A stretch of 12,004 nucleotides of DNA from Alistipes sp. (GTDB lineage Bacteria; Bacteroidota; Bacteroidia; Bacteroidales; Rikenellaceae). Position numbers and translations under genes: made by a program. Of this stretch, positions 6,516-12,004 are shown piece after piece (within the stretch, counting starts at the first letter, position 1; each line of letters starts with the position of its first letter). The stretch covers positions 1 to 12,004 of the forward strand of contig JAHZDG010000034.1 in assembly GCA_019422485.1 (NCBI GenBank). The letters run 5' to 3'. Below the pieces are notes generated by a model. That model was not told the DNA's origin. It was given only the letters and a program-made list of their open reading frames with translations, and searched no databases.

Positions 6516-9500
6516 TTATTTTACTTGTTTGGGTTCTTCTTTGGCCGCATCTTCCATTTCAGCTTCGATGGCCCAATCGGGCGTACGGTTCAGTTCCACC
6601 GGACGAACTTTTTCCTGCAGGAACTGGAAGACGATGAAGAGGGCCGGTACCAAAAACAACAGGGCGAGTGTCCCGATGACCATACCACCGACGGTCCCTG
6701 TACCCAAAGAGCTGTTCCCGTTAGCCCCTACACCCGTAGAGAACATCATAGGCAACATCCCGAAGATCATGGTCAAGGCGGTCATCAGGATAGGACGCAG
6801 ACGGGCCTTGGCAGCCGATACGGCGGCTTGGGTCAGGCTCATGCCGCAGGCTCGACGTTCAGCCGCATATTCGGTCAACAGAATGGCGGTTTTGGACAAC
6901 AGACCGATCAACATGATCAACCCGGTTTGGAGGTAGATGTTGTTTTCCAGGCCGAGGAGTTTGGCGAACAGGAAGCTACCCATCAGACCGCAGGGCACAG
7001 CCAGAATGACGGCGAACGGAATCAGGAAGCTTTCATACAGTGCACTCAGGATCAGGTAGATCAGGATGATACAGATCCCGAAGATGATGGCCGTATTGCT
7101 ACCGCTCTGTTCTTCTTCTCGGGTGATCCCCCCGAATTCGTAACCGTAACCGTGGGGCAGGGTTTCTTCAGCTACTTCCTGAATGGCCCGGATGGCATCC
7201 CCGGAACTGTATCCATCGGCGGCCATACCGTTCACGGAAATAGAGGTATACATGTTGAATCGGTTGAGTACGTCTGAACCGTACACTTTGGTCAGGGTGA
7301 CGAACTGGCTGATAGGAGCCATTTCATCGTTGACGCGGACATACACGTTATTGAGTGATTCGGGGTCCATGCGGTATTGGGCATCGGCCTGAATCATAAC
7401 ACGGTATACTTTCGAGAAGCGGTTGAAGTTCGATACGTACTGACCGCCGTAGTAACCGGAAAGGGTCGACAGTACTTCGCTGGGTGAGATCCCGGCACGT
7501 TTACATTTGGCGGCATCTACATCGACCATCCACTGCGGGAAGTTGATGTTGAAGGTAGAGTAGGCGGCGGCGATTTCCGGACGCTGGTTCAGTTTCATGA
7601 TGAAGCCCTGAGCCACCTGGAAGAAGTCGGAAATATCCCCGTCGTTACGATCCTGGAGTGCCATTTCGAAACCGTTGCTGGTCCCGTAACCGCTAATCAT
7701 AGGCGGTGCCATGGCGAAGATCTGAGCTTCTTTGAGGTCGGCCGTACGGGCGTAAATTTGTCCGATGACAGCATTTACGTCGTCGGTTTTTTCAGGACGT
7801 TCCGACCAGTCTTTCAGTTTGATAATGATCATCCCGTAAGAAGAACCCTGACCGGCGATCATCCCGTAACCGCTAGTGGCGGACAGGGCTTTGATCTGCG
7901 GAATGGCTTGGATACGGGCATTGATTTCTTGCATGACCTGTTCCGTTTTAGCCAGTGAAGTACCCGGAGCGGTTGTCACATTGACGAATACCGTACCTTG
8001 GTCTTCGGTGGGCACCAGACTGGTCTTGGTGTTGTTCATCAAGACAACCAACAGGGCGATGGCGCCGATCAGCGTACCCCAGGTCAGCCAGCGGTGACGG
8101 ATGAATAGGAATACCCCTTTCTGGTATTTCTTGATCATCGCGTTGAACGAAGTGTTGAAGGCTTTACGGAAACGGGCGGCGAAGTTGTTTTTCTGTTGGC
8201 CGTTTTCGTCGATGTAGGGTTTAAGCAGCAGGGCACACAAGGCCGGGCTGAGGGTCAATGCGTTGATAGCCGAAATACCGACGGCCACGGCCATCGTGAT
8301 CCCGAACTGGGTGAAGAAGGTCCCCGAGGTACCGCCCATCAAAGATACCGGGATAAACACGGCCATGAAGACCAGCGTCGAGGTGATGATCGCAGAGGTA
8401 ATCCCGGACATGGCGTCGGTGGTTGCCATATAGGAGGATCGGTATCCGACGTCGAATCGGGCCTGGACGGCCTCGACCACAATGATGGCGTCGTCCACCA
8501 CGGTCCCGATGGCCAATACCAAGGCGAACAGGGTCAGCAGGTTGATACTGAATCCGGCTACAGCCAGGAAGGCGAACGTACCGATCAGTGATACGATGAT
8601 GGAGATCGAAGGAATCAGGGTCGAGCGCAGGTCTTGCAGGAAGACGTATACGACGAGGATTACCAGGATGATGGCTTCGATCAAGGTTTTGATTACTTCG
8701 TGCATGGAGGCGAACAAGAAGTCGTTCACACTCATCATGTCGATGATTTCGACGTCTTTCGGCAAATCTTTGCGGGCATCATCGAGCAGTTCGTCGATGT
8801 TGTTGACGATTTCGGTTGCATTGGTTCCGGCCGTTTGGAACACCATGGCCATAGCACCCGGTTTACCGTTTACGTGAGATTCGTAGGCATACGATTCGTC
8901 CCCCAGTTCAACACGGGCAACGTCTTTCAGTCGGAGTACTTCACCGTTCGGCAGCGATTTGATTACCATTTCGCTGAATTCTTCGGGAGTTACGCGACGA
9001 CCTTTGTACTTCATGGTGTACTGGAAGGTCAGGTCGGACTGTTCCCCGAATGACCCGGTAGCGGCTTCGATGTTCTGTTCGCCCAGCACGGCGGTGATAT
9101 CCGACGGGATCAGTTTATACTGAGCCATCACGTCGGGTTTCAGCCAGATACGCATACTGTAGTCCGAACCCAATACGAAGAATTCACCGACCCCGGTAAT
9201 ACGTTTGATACGGGGTTCGAGGTTGATCTTCATGTAGTTGTTCAGGAACCCCTGGTCATAGGTGCCGTTGGGGCTGTAGATGGCGAAAATCTTCAGCATA
9301 CTGGTCTGACGCTTCATGGTCGTCACACCAATCTTGGTTACTTCGGCGGGCAGTGAACCGGTGGCTTGCGATACGCGGTTCTGCACGTTCACGGCTGCCA
9401 TATCGGGGTTGGTCCCCTGTTTGAAGTAGATGTTGATGCTGGCGTCCCCGTTGTTGGACGAGGAAGAGGTCATATAGGTCATGTTTTCCACCCCGTTGAT

Positions 9501-9707
9501 ACTGGTTTCCAGCGGAGCGATGACCGATTTCTGAACCGTTTCGGCACTGGCGCCCGGGTAAGAGGCACGTACCATAACGGTAGGAGGAGCGATGGTCGGA
9601 TATTGTTCAATAGGCAGGGTGGCCAGACCGATGATCCCTGCCAGTACGATTACGGTGGATATGACCGTCGCCAGAATAGGACGGTCGATAAAATGCTTGA
9701 GTGTCAT
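6516..9707 (-). CDS. AcrB/HAE1-type RND multidrug efflux transporter
   Basis: This is the inner-membrane proton/drug antiporter of the tripartite exporter, 1063 residues against about 1049 for AcrB. TM1 follows the typical opening FIDRPILATVIS. The N-terminal periplasmic porter loop ends near residue 330, TM2-TM6 follow, and the second periplasmic loop runs from about 565 to 870. Proton-relay residues are intact: D405-D406 in GTVVDDAIIVVE of TM4, K939 in LLSKTAILLTEYA of TM10, and R969/R971 with T976 in RLRPILMT of TM11. These match AcrB D407/D408, K940, R971 and T978. FALVLAIG and NALTLSPALCALLL are further family blocks. No frameshift or missing key residue is seen. The start at 9707 is 5 nt after the adaptor stop. 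Resemblance is to the HAE1 (hydrophobe/amphiphile) branch, not the heavy-metal branch; exact substrates cannot be read. Confidence 0.97.
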   Translation of the reverse strand: MTLKHFIDRPILATVISTVIVLAGIIGLATLPIEQYPTIAPPTVMVRASYPGASAETVQKSVIAPLETSINGVENMTYMTSSSSNNGDASINIYFKQGTNPDMAAVNVQNRVSQATGSLPAEVTKIGVTTMKRQTSMLKIFAIYSPNGTYDQGFLNNYMKINLEPRIKRITGVGEFFVLGSDYSMRIWLKPDVMAQYKLIPSDITAVLGEQNIEAATGSFGEQSDLTFQYTMKYKGRRVTPEEFSEMVIKSLPNGEVLRLKDVARVELGDESYAYESHVNGKPGAMAMVFQTAGTNATEIVNNIDELLDDARKDLPKDVEIIDMMSVNDFLFASMHEVIKTLIEAIILVILVVYVFLQDLRSTLIPSISIIVSLIGTFAFLAVAGFSINLLTLFALVLAIGTVVDDAIIVVEAVQARFDVGYRSSYMATTDAMSGITSAIITSTLVFMAVFIPVSLMGGTSGTFFTQFGITMAVAVGISAINALTLSPALCALLLKPYIDENGQQKNNFAARFRKAFNTSFNAMIKKYQKGVFLFIRHRWLTWGTLIGAIALLVVLMNNTKTSLVPTEDQGTVFVNVTTAPGTSLAKTEQVMQEINARIQAIPQIKALSATSGYGMIAGQGSSYGMIIIKLKDWSERPEKTDDVNAVIGQIYARTADLKEAQIFAMAPPMISGYGTSNGFEMALQDRNDGDISDFFQVAQGFIMKLNQRPEIAAAYSTFNINFPQWMVDVDAAKCKRAGISPSEVLSTLSGYYGGQYVSNFNRFSKVYRVMIQADAQYRMDPESLNNVYVRVNDEMAPISQFVTLTKVYGSDVLNRFNMYTSISVNGMAADGYSSGDAIRAIQEVAEETLPHGYGYEFGGITREEEQSGSNTAIIFGICIILIYLILSALYESFLIPFAVILAVPCGLMGSFLFAKLLGLENNIYLQTGLIMLIGLLSKTAILLTEYAAERRACGMSLTQAAVSAAKARLRPILMTALTMIFGMLPMMFSTGVGANGNSSLGTGTVGGMVIGTLALLFLVPALFIVFQFLQEKVRPVELNRTPDWAIEAEMEDAAKEEPKQVK

Positions 9708-9712
9708 AGCTC

Positions 9713-10828
9713 TTACTGCTGGTTTTGAGTGGTTTTAGCTTTGATAGGCGTTCCTTCTCTCAGCAGGCCCACGCCGTCGGCCACGATGACATCGCCCGGT
9801 TCGAGACCCGATTCTACGATGTACGTTTTGCCGTCGTTATTTTTAGACACTTGGATTTGAGCCGATTGAGCTTTGCCGTCTACCAATTTGTAGACAAAGA
9901 TTTTGTCTTGAACTTCGAACGTGGCAGCCTGCGGAATAACGATGCAGTTGACACGCTGGTCGGGGATGATCACATTCCCCGAACCGCCGCTATGCAGCAG
10001 ACGACCTTTGTTGGGGAATACGGCACGCAGGGAAACGCTTCCGGTCGAAGGATCGATCACACCGCTGATGGTTTCGATGCGTCCGTTGTCGGAATAGATG
10101 GAACCGTCGCTCAGTTGGAGCTGAACTGCAGGCAGCGAATCGATGGCTTTGCTCATCGTCCCGAATTTGCGGGTCAGATCCAGCAGTTGGGTTTCGTTCA
10201 ACGAGAAATAGACATACATGTCCGAGTTGTCCGATACGGTGGTCAGCGGTTGGGGAATCGAAGGACCCACCAATGCGCCTACACGGTAAGGCAGAGTACC
10301 TACCACCCCGTTCGACGGGCTTTTGACAACCGTATAGGAGAGGTTGTTGCGCGCGTTTACTTCCTGGGCTTCGGTTTGAGCCAGCTGAGCTTTGGCGCTC
10401 ATCAGGCTGTTTTCAGCCGTTTGAAGATCGAAGGCCGATACGACGTTCTGGGCGAACAGCTCTTTTTTGCTGTCATAAGTCAGCTGGGCAGTTGCCACGT
10501 TCGATTTAGCCAGTTCGACGTTGGCTTCAGCGGTTGCCAAGGCCGCTTTATACGGAACTTGATCGATAATGAACAGGGTCTGACCCTGACGCACTACTTC
10601 GCCTTCTTTGACACACAGTTTGGAGATTTGCCCCGAAACCTGAGGATAGATGTCAATGTCCTGTCGACCCTGGATAGATGCCGAGTATTTGCTCGAAATT
10701 TCCTGGTCGGAAGTAGAAACCGTTATGACCGGATATTCCGCAACGGTCTGGACTGGCGCACTCTCTTTACACGATGTTACCGCCACACAGCAGGCAATCA
10801 AGATAGCCTGAACAAATCTTACTTTCAT
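9713..10828 (-). CDS. RND efflux periplasmic adaptor lipoprotein (AcrA/MexA family)
   Basis: This 371-residue membrane-fusion protein links the RND pump to the outer-membrane channel. I chose ATG 10828 because it begins a lipoprotein signal, MKVRFVQAILIACCVAVTSC with C20 as the lipidated cysteine. The frame is open to 11041, but the extra 71 codons run through the predicted promoter. Domains in order: a first lipoyl half-motif at about 59-90 (YPQVSGQISK, VKEGEVVRQGQTLF), an alpha-hairpin at about 95-160 (Ala/Gln/Lys-rich heptads), a second lipoyl half at about 165-190 (VVKSPSNGVVG), a beta-barrel at about 200-290, and a membrane-proximal domain ending in GDVIVADGVGLLREGTPIK. It is the first gene of the efflux operon, 5 nt ahead of the transporter gene. 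Confidence 0.96.
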   Translation of the reverse strand: MKVRFVQAILIACCVAVTSCKESAPVQTVAEYPVITVSTSDQEISSKYSASIQGRQDIDIYPQVSGQISKLCVKEGEVVRQGQTLFIIDQVPYKAALATAEANVELAKSNVATAQLTYDSKKELFAQNVVSAFDLQTAENSLMSAKAQLAQTEAQEVNARNNLSYTVVKSPSNGVVGTLPYRVGALVGPSIPQPLTTVSDNSDMYVYFSLNETQLLDLTRKFGTMSKAIDSLPAVQLQLSDGSIYSDNGRIETISGVIDPSTGSVSLRAVFPNKGRLLHSGGSGNVIIPDQRVNCIVIPQAATFEVQDKIFVYKLVDGKAQSAQIQVSKNNDGKTYIVESGLEPGDVIVADGVGLLREGTPIKAKTTQNQQ

Positions 10829-10846
10829 AATATTTTTTCGATTAAA

Positions 10847-10866
10847 ACTTTTTTCACGGCAAAAGT
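10847..10866. promoter_or_regulatory. Possible operator at the efflux operon promoter
   Basis: The arms ACTTTT (10847-10852) and AAAAGT (10861-10866) are perfect inverted repeats with an 8-nt spacer. They overlap the -7 box and the expected transcription start of the efflux operon. The size suits a TetR-type operator, but A/T-rich 6-bp arms arise easily by chance. Confidence 0.25.
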
Positions 10867-10867
10867 A
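10860..10867 (-). promoter_or_regulatory. Predicted -7 promoter box of RND efflux operon
   Basis: On the minus strand this is TACTTTTG, a full match to TAnnTTTG, 31 bp ahead of the adaptor start codon. The -33 position carries only ATG (forward 10888-10890) at a 20-nt spacing, a poor match that would fit a promoter needing an activator. The 8-bp palindrome TAAATTTA (10871-10878) sits in the spacer. Confidence 0.55.
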
Positions 10868-10932
10868 TTCTAAATTTAACGGCTGGACATTTGATAATAG
10901 GAACATAATTGTCACTTTTCGGAACAAAACCG

Positions 10933-10964
10933 CTTGCTTCCCTCCGCTGATTTTTTTATTTTTG
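10933..10964 (+). promoter_or_regulatory. Predicted promoter of AraC-family regulator
   Basis: CTTG (10933-10936), 20 nt, then TATTTTTG (10957-10964) fits the Bacteroidetes -33/-7 pair TTTG-N19-21-TAnnTTTG, with a full -7 match. Transcription would start near 10971, giving a leader of about 130 nt before the start at 11105. Confidence 0.6.
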
Positions 10965-10975
10965 TCGGGAAGCAA
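10934..10975. repeat. 9-bp inverted repeat bracketing the araC promoter
   Basis: TTGCTTCCC (10934-10942) and GGGAAGCAA (10967-10975) are perfect reverse complements with 24 nt between them, so their centres are 33 bp apart, about three helical turns. The left arm overlaps the -33 box and the right arm starts just after the -7 box of the plus-strand promoter for the AraC-family gene. This geometry suggests a paired operator rather than a transcribed hairpin. Confidence 0.6.
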
Positions 10976-11104
10976 TAGATTCATTAATTTAACGTTACTA
11001 TCAAGTTTCGTGCGAAGCGCGACATGACGGACCCGGTTCATATTGGGTCGTGTCGTTGCAGAGGAACCAGCCGGAAAATAAACGTCTGAATATTCGTTGT
11101 TATT

Positions 11105-11953
11105 ATGCCCGATTCCAATTGTTTAGCGACCTCTGCCCAGGATCCGTTTGTGATCGGATTGTCGGATCTGCGTTATTTTCACAATCGTCCGCGCAGATTG
11201 TCGGGTGGAGCGATTATGTTGTGTGTGAGAGGAGAGGCCGAAGCAATTGTCGATTTGCAGAGTTTTCAGATCAATCTTCATACGCAGATTGTTCTTATGC
11301 CGAGAACCATTTTCATGCTGAGTAAAGTCTCGGACGATTTTCAAATCCAGTTCTTTGCCTTTTCGGAAGAGTTGTTCGAGGAGACGACCTATCGGATGGA
11401 GATCGAATTTTTTCATTTTCTGAAGGAGCATCCGGTCTATCATCATTCGGCCCAGACCGCGCATGGGGTTGAAATGTGGATGCAGCTTTCAACCTCGTTG
11501 TATCAGGATCGGGAACATTTGTTTCGGAATACGATCATCCGGAACCGTTTGCAGAATGTCTTTCTGGAAATGTACGACAAGGTGAAACGGAACAATGAAA
11601 ACATTGTCGTAGATTCAGTCCCCGGGCGTCAGCTCGAGATTTTTCACCGTTTCATCACGTTGGTGCACGATTTTGCGACCAGCCAGCGGGAGGTGAACTT
11701 TTATGCGGATAAACTGTGTGTGTCGACGCGCTATCTATCGGCCATTACGCGAAATGTGGCGCATGCTTCGGTCAAACAGATTATCGACAGGATGGTAGTC
11801 ATGGAAATCCGTATGTTGTTGCAGTCGACGGATTTGTCAATACAGGAGATCGCCGATCGGCTCTCTTTCCCGGATCAATCCTATCTGGGGCGATTCTTCA
11901 AAAAATATACGGGTGAATCACCCTCGGCTTATCGCAATGGGCGGACGACCTGA
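11105..11953 (+). CDS. AraC-family transcriptional regulator
   Basis: This is a predicted DNA-binding regulator of 282 residues. The N-terminal part (about 15-110) is a beta-rich cupin-like sensor region (GGAIMLCVRGEAEAIVD, QIVLMPRTIFML). A helical linker follows, then the C-terminal double helix-turn-helix: first HTH at about 197-220 (FYADKLCVSTRYLSAITR) and second at about 243-276. The second contains the AraC signature LSIQEIADRLSFPDQSYLGR and ends FFKKYTGESPSAYR. It is divergent from the RND efflux operon with 276 bp between start codons, the usual placement of a local activator. It has its own promoter bracketed by an inverted repeat, so autoregulation is plausible. Control of the pump is inferred from position only. 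Confidence 0.94.
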   Translation: MPDSNCLATSAQDPFVIGLSDLRYFHNRPRRLSGGAIMLCVRGEAEAIVDLQSFQINLHTQIVLMPRTIFMLSKVSDDFQIQFFAFSEELFEETTYRMEIEFFHFLKEHPVYHHSAQTAHGVEMWMQLSTSLYQDREHLFRNTIIRNRLQNVFLEMYDKVKRNNENIVVDSVPGRQLEIFHRFITLVHDFATSQREVNFYADKLCVSTRYLSAITRNVAHASVKQIIDRMVVMEIRMLLQSTDLSIQEIADRLSFPDQSYLGRFFKKYTGESPSAYRNGRTT

Positions 11954-11969
11954 TTCCGGCAGGCGTTCG

Positions 11970-11993
11970 GGCCGGACAGTGATCCGGCCTTGT
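11970..11993 (+). terminator. Weak hairpin after AraC-family gene
   Basis: GGCCGGA (11970-11976) and TCCGGCC (11983-11989) form a perfect 7-bp GC stem with a 6-nt loop, 17 bp after the stop codon. The tail TTGT is short on T, so this is at best a weak intrinsic terminator. Confidence 0.4.
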
Positions 11994-12004
11994 ATGACAG
12001 GACG

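Noticed and set aside
9725..10873. 382-codon plus-strand open frame opposite the adaptor gene
   Set aside because: It lies entirely antisense to the confident adaptor gene and its translation resembles no family I know. Other long antisense frames (for example 3060-3551, 3686-4267, 4673-5536, 6492-7277) have the same explanation: shadows of well-coded minus-strand genes.
10829..11041. Longer N-terminus for the adaptor protein, from ATG 11041
   Set aside because: It would put 71 non-family residues before a perfect lipoprotein signal peptide and would cover the predicted promoters for both directions.
1..12004. Mobile element, CRISPR array, toxin-antitoxin or phage-defence system
   Set aside because: No transposase, integrase, terminal repeats, regularly spaced repeats or known defence domains are visible. 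The gene content is ordinary chromosomal metabolism, iron storage and efflux.

Overview
The window comes from a Gram-negative gut-type Bacteroidales bacterium. I infer this from promoters of the Bacteroidetes form (TAnnTTTG at -7), absent or weak Shine-Dalgarno sequences, lipoprotein outer-membrane factors and a DUF4153 membrane protein. Base composition is near 50% GC. I cannot fix the genus.

Layout. At the left edge (1-343, minus strand) is the N-terminal third-to-fifth of formate--tetrahydrofolate ligase (fhs). A 356-bp divergent intergenic region separates it from a plus-strand ferritin gene (700-1227). The ferritin gene ends at a symmetric terminator shared with a convergent minus-strand gene pair: a GNAT acetyltransferase (3042-3545), followed 14 bp later by a DUF4153 multi-pass membrane protein (1346-3027). 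The DUF4153 gene carries a one-base frameshift near 2785-2794. A second, independent GNAT acetyltransferase of PaiA-like layout lies at 3755-4252 on the minus strand.

The right two thirds (4431-10867, minus strand) are one compact tripartite efflux operon: periplasmic adaptor lipoprotein, AcrB-type RND transporter, TolC/OprM-type outer-membrane lipoprotein, then a TetR-family repressor. The gaps are only 5, 4 and 6 nt, and the operon closes with a very strong intrinsic terminator 18 bp after tetR. Divergent to the operon, at 11105-11953, is an AraC-family regulator. The shared 276-bp intergenic region holds a promoter for each direction and a 9-bp perfect inverted repeat bracketing the araC promoter.

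How it works together. The adaptor, pump and outer-membrane channel should form a drug or bile-salt class proton-driven exporter spanning both membranes. Substrates cannot be read from sequence. The operon's own last gene (TetR) and the divergent AraC protein make two plausible layers of control.

I found no mobile element, CRISPR array, tRNA or rRNA, and no convincing undescribed system. The points most worth a second look are the frameshifted DUF4153 gene, the dual-regulator pump with its operator-like repeats, and an orphan perfect hairpin upstream of the second acetyltransferase.
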